Shown: positions 9,010-19,100 of the stretch, in pieces
Numbering within the stretch: the stretch's first letter is position 1
Layout of the letters: each line of letters begins with the position of its first letter
From: CAUZFZ01 sp963579025
GTDB lineage: Bacteria > Planctomycetota > Planctomycetia > Planctomycetales > Planctomycetaceae
Assembly: GCA_963579025.1 (NCBI GenBank)
Contig: CAUZFZ010000034.1
Coordinates: forward strand, 11,401 to 75,400
Reading direction: 5' to 3'
DNA: 64,000 nt
Made by a program: the position numbers and the translations under genes
The notes under the pieces: model-generated
Databases searched by the model: none
What the model saw: the letters and a program-made list of their open reading frames with translations, nothing else
Told to the model about the DNA's origin: nothing

Positions 9010-9539
9010 ACGACGACGGGCGGTAGAACTCCTCGTGGTCGGGGGTGTTTCGCACGACGTTCCGATCGAATTGAAGTTCGGCGGGACGGCGACGACTGGC
9101 AGGACGACGTGAAGAGGCACAAGTCGCTGACGAGTAGTGGAACGCGTGTCTGGACAGTGAAACAGCCGGTGGCCGTTTCAGCCGACGTGGCGAGCGAAGT
9201 TACTCAGACAGAACGCTGGGCGAGTCGGCACGTGGAATACCAGCTTCCGGTAGACGCTGGTCAATATGAGCTGACGCTCTGGTTTGCCGAGACGAATCGC
9301 AACTTCCAGGTAAAAGGCAAACGAACGATCAGGATCACCGCGAACGAAACGGAGCTGGCGGGTAAGCTGGATGTGTTTTCAGAAGCGGGCGCCGATACCC
9401 CGTGGGCATTTCGGTGAACGGTCACGGTCAAAGAATCTCCGCTAAAGATCGGATTGCTGGCTGATCCGATGGCCCGGCGATTAAGGGCATTGAGATCCGA
9501 CGAATCGAACCAGTGCCACAGCCTTCGGATGACGAGTGA
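9010..9539 (+). pseudogene. malectin-like domain pseudogene
   Basis: The longest open piece (9109-9417) contains YELTLWFAETN and KLDVFSEAGAD, the core of malectin/carbohydrate-binding domains (LHFAE ... FDIFAEAGA). After an in-frame TGA at 9415 the same frame continues TVTVKESPLKIGLLADP. A frameshift near 9465 then gives DGPAIKGIEIRRIEPV, the usual end of a malectin domain, with stop at 9537-9539. At least one stop and one frameshift break it. Its parent was probably a larger secreted carbohydrate-binding or anti-sigma (FecR-like) protein; the 5' part is not recognisable. Confidence 0.6.
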
Positions 9540-9579
9540 AGCAGGCTACGGCAAACATGCCGTACGAACGGAGCCTTCA

Positions 9580-12500
9580 GTGACGAAGACGTTATCCCGA
9601 ACCGATCTCACGCGGCTGATCGTGGTTGCGCTGGCTGCATTGCTTGCCAGTCATGCCTCGCATCTCGCGGCGCAGGTTGTGTCGGCCGATGTACCGGGGA
9701 TCGCCGAAGGCCTTTCACACCCGGACCCGACGGTAAGGTCCGCAGCGGCTTATCGTGCCATCACGCTGAAGGACCCAAGCCTGCTGGATGTCCTGTCCGC
9801 CGCAATGTCGGACAGTGACACGCTCGCACGACAGCGTGTCGCCGCTGCCATCGCTGCAATTCCCAATCAGAGGGCAATGGGCATCGTGCTCAAACATGTC
9901 GCGCACTCCGATCCCGGGGTACGGGCGGCGATGTTCTATCGCTTTTTGCTCCAGCCGAAGTTGTCGCCCGAACATCTCGACATCCTCACGAAGGGACTGG
10001 ACGACTGGGACAATGTGGTTCGTCAGCGGGCCGTTGCGGCGGTTCGCAGGATTCCCGGTGACGTTACGAAAGCCGTGCTGATCCGGCTGCTGGAGCACGA
10101 GGACGCGACAGTTCGAAATCAGGCAGTGGCAGGCCTGCGGCTTTATCCGACTCCGGAGGTCGTCCGCCTGGTCGCGAAACGCCTGAGTGATCCGGATAAC
10201 GCAACTCGTGTGTCTGCGGTCAGTGCTCTGCGCCTCCATTATTCCGTCGGTGGAGCTGATGAGCTGCTGTCAGCGCTGACGCATCCCGATGTTGCCGTCC
10301 GTCAGCAGGCGGCTCAGCATTTTTCTGCCAAACCAGATCCGCGGGCGACTGCCTTACTGATCACCGCGTTGAACGACATCGATAACACCGTGCGTTCGCA
10401 CTCGGCCGCGGCACTCGCAAAGGTCGACGATCCGAAAGCCCGGACCGCGCTGGATGCGTTTCAGAAGCTCGAAAAAGAGCCGGTCGACTCGGCCGCCCTC
10501 GTGAAACAGGCATCGACTGCCGGGCAGTTGCAAAAACTGCTGCAGCACCGAGACACGAACGTCAGGAAGGACGCCGCACTGGCACTGCGTCGCATGCGGG
10601 GCGACGACGCACTGCGGGCTGCGATTACGGCGTCAAAGCACTCTGATTCACTCGTGCGACAGTACGCTGTCTATCGAATGTTAGAAATTCCGGACGCCGC
10701 AGCGACGCCCGCGCTGCAGGAAGCTCGCGATGATCCGGACTCAAGAGTCCGCCGAATCGCGGCGATGGCTCTGTCTTCCGCTCCCGGCGAGCAGGCCGCG
10801 AAGGTCGCATTCTCGGGCTTCGAGCATGCCGATCCGTCCGTCCGTTCGTATGCGTTCGTAAGACTGACGGCACATCCGGATGCGACGCTGCTTCCGGCTG
10901 TGATCAAAGGACTGGAAGACAGGGATGCAGCAGTCCGTCTAAACGCAGCGAGGGCACTGCACAGGACCACAGGCGAAGCGGGCGCGACTGCCGCTCGCGA
11001 CGTGTTCGAACACTACGACCCCTTTGTGCGATCGCATGCGATGCGGCGATTTTTCGAACGGCCAGATGCCTCTGTCGTTCCCGGACTGATCAAGGGTCTG
11101 TCCGATATCGACTCGTCCGTCCGCCTGAATGCAAGCATGGCCATACGCAGGACACCCGGGGACGAGGCGACAAAGGCCGCCCTCGCAGCGTTCAACCACG
11201 TGGACCCCGGGGTCCGCGGTCAGGTCGTGTATCGATTCATCGAGCAGCCCGATATTCAGGCCGGCGCAGCGACCGTGAAGATGCTCAATGATCCCATTAA
11301 GACTGTGCGATTTCATGCCATCTCTGCACTCACGTACTCCGGAGATGCCAGTGCCATCAGGTCGCTGTTTTCTCTGGTCGACGATGAAGAAGAGGAGATT
11401 CGCCACCGTACAGCCAACGCCGTCAGAGCCCTTGTCAAGCGGTTTCCGGCACAGGCCACCGCGATGCCGGATTCGCCATTCAATCAGGACCAGGCCGTCG
11501 ACTGGCTGCGACTCCTTCCACCATTGGGAATAACGTTGCCGCCAGCCTATGTCGAAATTCTTGGAGGCGACCGTATTACGGGAAAAGTCATCGGCTACGT
11601 TGAGAGGAACGAGACTTTACGACCGGGAATTCCGCCACATCTGCTGGTCGAGCCAAAAGAATTCTCAATCGTGTCTGTGCATGGCACCGCGTCCCGCGTG
11701 GCGCGTGTCCTGGCAAACTGGGTGCGTCGACTGGTCTGGGAGCGACGCCCTGGCACAGTGCATTACCGACCCGGAACGGTGTTGTTGCGCGAAGGCCGGG
11801 ACATCGCGTTTCGGAAGCTGCGATGGACTGATCGCGGCGTCACCCTACTGACCGCTGATGGAATTCGGCCAGTCCGATTCGCCGACATCGCTGAGTTGCA
11901 CTTACCCGAGACTGATCCATGGCAAGCCTGGTATGAACAACTGGCAATGACCGGCATCGAGCCTTCCGAACAGTTACTGCGAGTGGGTAGTGTGGAAGGC
12001 TCCCGACTCACGATCCCTCGGACGCGATATCGAGCGTTCTTCAACACTGTGCCGACCGATCCCCGGAACTGGACACACGCGTTTCAGCCGGCATGGAGTC
12101 TGGACGTGCTGTCCGTAGCGCAGTCCGGCGTGTGGCTGCGCGATGCTGCGCCGTTCTTCGAAGTGCCGCTGTTTCCACCAACCAGATACGAGCCTCAGAC
12201 CAATGTGCTGTTTCACTGGCAGCCCGACTGCAGCGTTCATCGGCAGCCTATGAAGACTGCGGACCGCAGGTTTCAATGGGGCTTCGGAGTGCATGCCGAT
12301 AGCGTGCTGCAGTTTTCCGTGCCCGAGACAGCAATCGGTTTTCAAACGGAACTGGGACTTGATCAAAGTGTCGGCCGAGGCGGCTGTGCAAGAGGTCTGG
12401 TCCGACTGCGTCGTGAAGAGCAGCTTACGGCGTTGTACAAGAGCCCGCTCTTGATCGGATCTGACAAAGTGCACACGACGGGCAGCCTGCGGCTTGCATC

Positions 12501-14163
12501 AAACGAACCAGGAACAATGCTGGAACTCGTCGCCGATTCCGCTCACGACGAACGTCCTCCCGGCGCCGATCCGTTTCACATACGTGATATGCTCAACTGG
12601 TCGGAGCCGCGGGTTCTACTGGATCCGAACCGTACGCAATCAAGCATCACGGCCTGCACTCCGCAAATTATCGCCGATCTGACTGGCTGGCATGTGCAAC
12701 CCGGTGTTGGTGGAAGTTACGAACTTACGAATCCGTGGTGGATGGACAGTCGCAATAAGTTTCGCCCGGTTGTTGCCATCAAACGTACTCCTGCCGCACT
12801 CACTCGCACCTTGCCGGCAGGTCTCATGGCTCAGCAGTTGTTACTGCATGTGTGGCGGACAGTTGAGAGTCCTGACCTCGCTCAATTCGAAGTCACCGTT
12901 AATGAAACACCAACGGGCATTTTCGACATTCCCGTGCGAGTTTCCACGCAGGAACCACTGCCGATCCCGATTCCACTCAGCATACCGGAAGATCGGGAAG
13001 TCACTATTGCCATCCGGCATCTCGGCGAGATTTCCGCGGGTGAAATCCATTGGGGAAACGTGTCATTCGACGACAAGCTGCCTTCGCCCTTTGCACTGTT
13101 CGAAGACTACGGGACGCTCACACCAGTCAACGACCAGGAATCCGCAAAGGCAACCCTGCTCGGCGACGGCGCTTTTTCCGGCCAGCGAGCGATCAAGTTG
13201 ACTCCTGGCGGTCGCTTCCGATTAAACACGCGCAGCGTCCTGAAGATTCGGGAACAACCGAAAGATGAGGCCTTCCGCTACTTGCGTTTCGCGATCCGCA
13301 AAATCGGAGGCGGAAGAGTATCGATTGAATTGCACCAACCGACCGAACCTCAACGAGCGATCAGATACGACGCGGGAGCAGGAGAACCGAGCTACGGACC
13401 ATCAAACAAAGAGTGGGGCTCCGGTATCCCCGACGTATGGGTCATGGTGGAAGTCGATCTCTTTGCGGAATGGGGCGAAGTGGACGTGGACGGCCTGGTT
13501 GTGGGCACACCCGATGGTGAATACGCGATGATCGATTACGTCTACCTGGCCCGTAATCAAAGTGACTTCAAGCGCATCGCCGGAGTTCCATCAATTGCCG
13601 ACAACAACTTCCAGGCACGACGGGCACTCATTCGACCGATCCTTGATAAGACTGGACCAGCCGTCGTCGGGATTGATGTCGAAGGCCGCAAGGGCACGGG
13701 TGTCCTGATCGACGACCTGGGTTACGTCCTCACTGCGAAAAGCATTCTGGTTGACAATGGACGGGAAGCCAGCGTTCGTCTTTCCAATGGAAAGCAGGTC
13801 AAAGGACAGACTGTCGGTATCACGGCTGACTCGGAAATTGGTCTGATTAAGCTGACCCAGAAGCAGGAGTTGCTCGGACTCAGACTCAGCCCGAAGAAGA
13901 ACCTGCCCCACCAGGGAATCTATGTCGGCTTTTCACACGCCGCGCAAGTCTTCCGCGGCGAACGTGCGACGTCCTATCTGACGATCATTGCCTCCTCAGA
14001 CGAGAAGTTGTTTCACACGGACTTCGCGATATCCGGCGCTTGGCCAGGTGGACCACTCTTCGACGAGAACAGTGATGTCGTTGGCATTCACACAATGATC
14101 GATCCGACACAGGTCAAACGCTTCAGCCGCGTGGCGGACATTGAGTTGAAGCCCGTTGAGTAA
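9580..14163 (+). CDS. giant HEAT-repeat / NPCBM protein with inactive trypsin-like domain
   Basis: The GTG at 9580 has GGAG seven bases upstream and places a signal peptide (LIVVALAALLASHASHLAAQ) at the N-terminus; in-frame ATGs at 9529 and 9559 are alternatives. About 1,527 residues. Residues about 45-640 are some 20 HEAT/PBS-lyase-like repeats (pattern D.D..VR..AA.AL). A middle region includes an NPCBM-like domain (QWGFGVHADSVLQFSVP, about 895-1000). Residues about 1360-1520 are a trypsin/HtrA-like fold, recognisable from GTGVLIDDLGYVLTAKSIL and WPGGPLFDENSDVVGIH. The catalytic His position is Ser and the catalytic Ser position is Pro, so it should be proteolytically dead. Predicted role: periplasmic or surface scaffold binding protein and glycan ligands (inference). 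Confidence 0.7.
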   Translation: MTKTLSRTDLTRLIVVALAALLASHASHLAAQVVSADVPGIAEGLSHPDPTVRSAAAYRAITLKDPSLLDVLSAAMSDSDTLARQRVAAAIAAIPNQRAMGIVLKHVAHSDPGVRAAMFYRFLLQPKLSPEHLDILTKGLDDWDNVVRQRAVAAVRRIPGDVTKAVLIRLLEHEDATVRNQAVAGLRLYPTPEVVRLVAKRLSDPDNATRVSAVSALRLHYSVGGADELLSALTHPDVAVRQQAAQHFSAKPDPRATALLITALNDIDNTVRSHSAAALAKVDDPKARTALDAFQKLEKEPVDSAALVKQASTAGQLQKLLQHRDTNVRKDAALALRRMRGDDALRAAITASKHSDSLVRQYAVYRMLEIPDAAATPALQEARDDPDSRVRRIAAMALSSAPGEQAAKVAFSGFEHADPSVRSYAFVRLTAHPDATLLPAVIKGLEDRDAAVRLNAARALHRTTGEAGATAARDVFEHYDPFVRSHAMRRFFERPDASVVPGLIKGLSDIDSSVRLNASMAIRRTPGDEATKAALAAFNHVDPGVRGQVVYRFIEQPDIQAGAATVKMLNDPIKTVRFHAISALTYSGDASAIRSLFSLVDDEEEEIRHRTANAVRALVKRFPAQATAMPDSPFNQDQAVDWLRLLPPLGITLPPAYVEILGGDRITGKVIGYVERNETLRPGIPPHLLVEPKEFSIVSVHGTASRVARVLANWVRRLVWERRPGTVHYRPGTVLLREGRDIAFRKLRWTDRGVTLLTADGIRPVRFADIAELHLPETDPWQAWYEQLAMTGIEPSEQLLRVGSVEGSRLTIPRTRYRAFFNTVPTDPRNWTHAFQPAWSLDVLSVAQSGVWLRDAAPFFEVPLFPPTRYEPQTNVLFHWQPDCSVHRQPMKTADRRFQWGFGVHADSVLQFSVPETAIGFQTELGLDQSVGRGGCARGLVRLRREEQLTALYKSPLLIGSDKVHTTGSLRLASNEPGTMLELVADSAHDERPPGADPFHIRDMLNWSEPRVLLDPNRTQSSITACTPQIIADLTGWHVQPGVGGSYELTNPWWMDSRNKFRPVVAIKRTPAALTRTLPAGLMAQQLLLHVWRTVESPDLAQFEVTVNETPTGIFDIPVRVSTQEPLPIPIPLSIPEDREVTIAIRHLGEISAGEIHWGNVSFDDKLPSPFALFEDYGTLTPVNDQESAKATLLGDGAFSGQRAIKLTPGGRFRLNTRSVLKIREQPKDEAFRYLRFAIRKIGGGRVSIELHQPTEPQRAIRYDAGAGEPSYGPSNKEWGSGIPDVWVMVEVDLFAEWGEVDVDGLVVGTPDGEYAMIDYVYLARNQSDFKRIAGVPSIADNNFQARRALIRPILDKTGPAVVGIDVEGRKGTGVLIDDLGYVLTAKSILVDNGREASVRLSNGKQVKGQTVGITADSEIGLIKLTQKQELLGLRLSPKKNLPHQGIYVGFSHAAQVFRGERATSYLTIIASSDEKLFHTDFAISGAWPGGPLFDENSDVVGIHTMIDPTQVKRFSRVADIELKPVE

Positions 14164-14542
14164 CAGTACTGCGAGTGGCGTACAGTGATGCTCAGCCAAT
14201 GCCCGGTTCCGCACTGCGGCAACTAGACGCCGGGCGCGGGGGCCTCTGGAAGCAGTCAGAATTGCCGCAGATGCACGCAGATAAACGCGGTTTTATTTCC
14301 GCAATATCAGCGTCCATCTGCGGCGAGGATTCACACCGCAGGATTGACGGCAAGCAAACGCAACGGTCAATCGCAGGCGGTGATTCCGTGATCTACTCGA
14401 GAATCGGGACTTATCTGAGTCGCTCAGTTTGATTAACCTGACGGATCAGCGTTCGTTGATCGATACTGGAGTCATCGCCCGAAACATCGGTTCTGGCGCG
14501 GGCGCCCAAATGGTGCAGCGCCAAATTGTTACGGAGACAAGC
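14164..14542. other. intergenic region with hairpin 14264-14324
   Basis: No gene is supported. GCCGCAGATG (14264-14273) and CATCTGCGGC (14315-14324) form a perfect 10-bp stem around a motif GCAGATGCACGCAGATAAAC that I recall as a common planctomycete intergenic sequence. It could terminate the HEAT gene, but no T-tract follows. Confidence 0.5.
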
Positions 14543-15937
14543 ATGCTGAATCTGTTCGGCCCGGGACTGCGGAGCGGGATTGATCGCCGTGAGATGATTC
14601 AGATTGGCGGACTGGCGATGGGCGGTGTCTCGTTGCCGGGTCTGCTGAATCGGTCGGTCACTGCCGCACAGTCGAAGAGTCATGGACCCGGATTCGGACG
14701 GGCAAAGAACTGCATCATTCTCTATCTGTCCGGAGCGAATCCACAGCACGACATGTACGATCCGAAGCCGGACACGCCGCCGGAAATCCGCGGCGAGTTC
14801 GACACGATCGCGACTTCGACGCCGTCGATTCGATTCGGCGAACACTGTCCGGGTGCCGCCAAACTGATGGATCGCATGGCGCTGGTGCGGTCCATGCATC
14901 ACGACCACAACGATCACGCTCGTGGTTCGTACCAGATGTTTACCGGGACGCGTTATGCCGGCAGTGTGCCGGATGCGAACAACATGTCCCGGCAGGACAT
15001 GCCCCATCTGGGCGCATGCGTCGCGAAGCTGGCTCCGGGCAATGGGCCGATGTTTCCGTTCGTGATCGTGCCGCATCGCATGGATGTCGCAGGCGGACGT
15101 CGGGTGGGGCAGTTTGCCGGCATGCTGGGCGGGAAGTACGACCCCATGCTGACGGCGGGTAATCCCAACGATGACGACTTCAAACTCGATCACCTGCCGC
15201 TGCGTCCGCTGGAAGAACCGGCAGCGATTCGGCGACGGCTGAGTCTGGTTGACCAGTTGAATCGGCAGACGGAATACCTGCGTGAAGGCAACCTGGCTCA
15301 GTCGATCAGTCAGGCACAGGCCAAGGCTGTCGAGGTCATCAGTTCGCAGAAAGTGCGCGATGCGGTCGATCTTTCATCGGTGGATCCTGTTGAGCGAGAG
15401 CGTTACGGCCGCAATCTGTTTGGCCAGTCGGTCATGCTGGGGCGACGGCTGCTGGAAGCTGGCTCGCGCCTGGTGCAGTGCAACTGGCAGCGAACTCAGG
15501 GACGCAACGGTTTCGCCTGGGACACACACTGGAACAATTTCTCCGCGCTCAAGCAGGATCTCATCCCGCCCCAGGATCGAGCGCTGTACGCGCTGGTCAC
15601 CGATCTCGAAAAGACTGGCCAACTGGACGAGACGCTTGTCGTCGTGGCGGCAGAATTCGGCCGCTCGCCGAAGGTCACGCTGAAAAACGGCGGCCGTGAA
15701 CATTGGCCTGACGTGTATACCGTGTCGTTTCTTGGCGCCGGAATCAAAGGCGGCCAGCTCTACGGGTCATCGGACAAGATGGGAGCCTATCCGGCTGACG
15801 ACCCGTGTACTCCGGCTGATTTCGTGGCGACGCTGTACCACTTCCTGGGCATCGATCCTCACGAGGAATCTCACGACCAGCAGGGACGACCGTTCGTGCT
15901 GTCGAAAGGGAACCCGATCCCGCTTGAGGTCGGCTGA
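14543..15937 (+). CDS. DUF1501 family secreted protein
   Basis: 464 residues from the ATG at 14543 (GGAG seven bases upstream; the longer open frame back to 14429 has no ribosome site). The N-terminus has a twin-arginine-like signal, DRREMIQIGGLAMGG. DUF1501 landmarks follow: NCIILYLSGANPQHDMYDPK, PEIRGEFDTIAT, ALVRSMHHDHNDHARGSYQM, VVVAAEFGRSPK and REHWPDVYTV, ending in ADFVATLYHFLGID. DUF1501 proteins belong to the alkaline phosphatase/sulfatase fold and are greatly expanded in planctomycetes, usually paired with DUF1549/DUF1553 proteins. The substrate is unknown. It converges on the PSD1 gene; the hairpin at 16040-16120 lies between them. Confidence 0.88.
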   Translation: MLNLFGPGLRSGIDRREMIQIGGLAMGGVSLPGLLNRSVTAAQSKSHGPGFGRAKNCIILYLSGANPQHDMYDPKPDTPPEIRGEFDTIATSTPSIRFGEHCPGAAKLMDRMALVRSMHHDHNDHARGSYQMFTGTRYAGSVPDANNMSRQDMPHLGACVAKLAPGNGPMFPFVIVPHRMDVAGGRRVGQFAGMLGGKYDPMLTAGNPNDDDFKLDHLPLRPLEEPAAIRRRLSLVDQLNRQTEYLREGNLAQSISQAQAKAVEVISSQKVRDAVDLSSVDPVERERYGRNLFGQSVMLGRRLLEAGSRLVQCNWQRTQGRNGFAWDTHWNNFSALKQDLIPPQDRALYALVTDLEKTGQLDETLVVVAAEFGRSPKVTLKNGGREHWPDVYTVSFLGAGIKGGQLYGSSDKMGAYPADDPCTPADFVATLYHFLGIDPHEESHDQQGRPFVLSKGNPIPLEVG

Positions 15938-15954
15938 GCATTACCCACGCGAAT

Positions 15955-15986
15955 GTAGGCCGGAACAAGCGAAGCGCAGTTCCGGC
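15955..15986. repeat. copy of the GTAGGCCGGAACAAGCG repeat
   Basis: This 32-bp stretch matches the left arm of the hairpin at 55139-55221 with a single difference (CGAAG for CGCAG). It lies 18 bp after the DUF1501 stop, so it is one member of a dispersed intergenic repeat family. Confidence 0.75.
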
Positions 15987-16039
15987 GATGGAACAATTCA
16001 GCGAGGCTGCGCGTCAGGCGGAGAACGGAAGTCCGAAGT

Positions 16040-16120
16040 AAGGAACACTAATCCGCACTAATGATTCACGTGACGACTGTCGCCGGGATTAGCGAAAATC
16101 AGTGTCGATTAGTGTTCCTT
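16040..16120. repeat. 14-bp inverted repeat between convergent genes
   Basis: AAGGAACACTAATC (16040-16053) is perfectly complementary to 16107-16120. The sequence between carries further related pieces (CACTAATG, ATTAGCGAAAATCAGTGTCG). It sits between the convergent DUF1501 and PSD1 genes and could act as a two-way terminator or be a dispersed repeat. Confidence 0.7.
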
Positions 16121-16187
16121 CATTGTCGGGAACGAAACTTGACTCAGCTGCAACATGTCATGATGAATAAGCGCAGTTACGACACGC

Positions 16188-19100
16188 TCACCGAATAGTG
16201 ACGAAGTCGTTGTGATTGAGCATCGCCAGCGCCAACTGATGGCGGGCTTCCTTGCTGCCGCTGAATTCGGCAAGAAATGCTGCGCACTCCGTCATCTCGG
16301 CAGTTGACGGCTCGCGACACAGGACGAGTTCGAACAGCGTGCTTACATATTTGCCGCTCTCAAACGACGAGTGAGTCTCCGCAAGTTTCCGCGCCTGCTC
16401 CGATGCAATGCGACTGTTAAACATCGCGAGCGCCTGTTGCGGAGAAACCGTAGCCTTTCGCTGGTAACACTCGTTGACCTTCGCCCCGTCGAACAGACTG
16501 AGGAACGTCATCTGACGCTCTTTGTCCTGGCGAAAATAAAGACTGCGGCGCAGGACTGTCTGTCCCTGCGTATGTTCGACCGGCGGCCCGCTCATCGTGA
16601 GGTCCAGGCTTCCGCCCAGGTACAGCACACTGTCTCGCACAACTTCCGCTTCCATGCGCCGAGCGTTCATTCTCCACAAGGCGTGATTGTCCGGATCGAT
16701 TGACCGGGTCTCAGCAGATGCGCCGGCAGAAGACGAACTCAGGCGATAGACGCCCGACAGCATGATCTGCTTGTGAAGCGCCTTCATGCTCCAGTCGTCC
16801 TCCATAAACTGCACGGCGAGCCAGTCCAGCAGAGCGATCTGTCGCGGCTGTTCCGAGCGTAGTCCGAAGTCGAATGTGCGTTCGACCAGCGGCGCGTCAA
16901 AGTGCCTGAGCCAGACATGATTGACCAGTACACGCGCGGCCAGCGGATTCTGCCGATCGGTAATCCACCGCGCGAAGGCGAGTCGTCGACCGGAACTTGT
17001 CTGTGGATAGACTGGTCCAAGTGCCGCGTACACACTCGACCCGTTTTCAAGCTGAGTTCTGGCCGTATCCAGTTGCTTCATCTGAGCAGCAAGCTGTTGT
17101 TCCATCTGTGCCCGTGCCTTGATGGCTTTGGTGTCAGTTGGCGATGCCGGCGGAGCTGATCGCAGCTTCAATTGACTCTGCGCCACTTGCTCTTCGAGCT
17201 TGAAGACGGCGACCTGTCTGCTCGCGCGCCCCGCGACCACGGCCAGTTCATCCAACTTCCCTTCCGCCAGACCATGCTTGACCAACTCGGCGGCGGTGCG
17301 TGCCGCCAAGGCGACCGATTCGGATTCCACTAGGCGTCGATGTGCCGACGCCACAGCTTCGGTTTTTTCCGCAACCACCAGTGCGAGTTCGACGTCCTGT
17401 CTGGTCAGCGTCTTTGCGGGAGCCGTCGATCCTTTGGAAGTGGACTTCAGTTGAAGTCCCGGCGGCAGACTCGAAACACTGAGATTGTCAAACTCGGCTG
17501 TGGCGGAAAACGTCCAGATCGAGAATTTGCCGGACTTCCGAGCCGGTAGATTGAAGGCCACTTTTAACTCGCCATCGATCGACACGTTCAGCAACTGATC
17601 CTTCACAGCCACGTCCAGCACATAGTCCTGGCCCGACTTAATTGGAAACGGAGCCATTCCCGCTGCTGGATACTGCCAGGTTCCGTCGCCCGACTGAGTT
17701 GTGGCCTGCACTTTGGCCCCCGACGCGGAAATGTAGACCGCATTCATCGCTCGGCCGTGCCCATCAAATCCCAGCCCGATTGATCGATACTGATCTCCGC
17801 CTGTAATCCGCAGTCCCACCGTTGCCTGAAAATCACGTGGATGATCGATCGAAGAGATCAGACGATGCTGCTTTGTTTCGCCCAGTGACTGCGTGAGACG
17901 CCCGTTGTCCGCTGTCCACTTTCCACTCTCAATTTGCCACTCCTCGGAGTTGAGTTTCGAGAAGTCGTCCTCGAACACGGGAGCACCTGATTCGGGAACA
18001 GTCGGCGGACGTTTCGGTGTGGGATCAGGCGTGCCGAAAGCTGCGAGCTGGCTGCGTGCGGTTTCCACGGCCGTTCGAGCGTTTCGTAACGATGCATCAG
18101 CCTTGGCGATCTGTGACTCGGCAGCGGCCAGTGCCTTAACACGAAGCTCTTTGTTCAGCGCCGGGTACCAGGCCGTGACCGGCAGTTGCACCGGTTCAAC
18201 CGACAATTCACCGAGCAGTGCGGGGAGACCTGGCGTGAGCGGGTTGTCCTTGTCGGGACGGTTCGCGTCACCCTGAAAAAACAGGAACGTCTTGCGGTCG
18301 GGATGCGCGTCGTATGTGCGGACGAGCTGGGCGGACGCGTTTACGAACGGGTCGTCCCGCACGTCGTGTGTCTCGAACACGGCCCGCATGCGGTAATAGC
18401 CGCTTTGTTCGAACGGATCGTATTTGTGGTCATGGCATCGGGCGCAATTCACGGTAAGGCCCAGGAACGCCTTGGATGAATGCTCAACGATGTTGTCGAG
18501 CCACACATCGCGATTGAACTTGTACCAGTTCCGAGCCAGAAACCCGGTCGCTCGCAGAGCATCCAGGTCGTCGGATGCCGCCTCATCGGCCGCCAGCATT
18601 TCGACGATCATCCGGTCATAGCCCTTGTCGGCGTTGAGCGATTCGACGATCCAGTCCCGCCAGCGCCAGATGTGAGCACGACCGTCCCGGATCTCCTTCC
18701 CGTATCCGGACGGATCGCTGTAGCGCCAGATGTCCATAAAGTGGCGCGCCCAGCGCTCTCCGTAACGTGGACTATCGAGCAAACGGTCGACAGCTTTCTC
18801 GAAGGCACCCGATGACTTGTCATTGAGAAACGCTGCCCGTTCCTCGCGAGTCGGCGGCAGGCCGGTCAGGTCCAGCGATGCTCTGCGCAACAGCATCGAT
18901 CGCGACGTTTCACCAACAGCGCTGACTCCAAGACGCTGATGCTCAGCCGCGATGAAGCGATCGATGTCATTCCGAATCCAGTCGGCGGAAGCATTGGGAG
19001 GTGTCGACTGCACTGGAGGCAGGAATGACCAATGCCTGGAAGGATCCTGTGGGATCGATTCATCCGGTGCCTTCGCGCCACCGGTGACCCACTTCGTAAG

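Noticed and set aside
9454..9579. Upstream extension of the HEAT protein
   Set aside because: This segment overlaps the malectin pseudogene, and the GTG at 9580 has a good ribosome site followed by a signal peptide.
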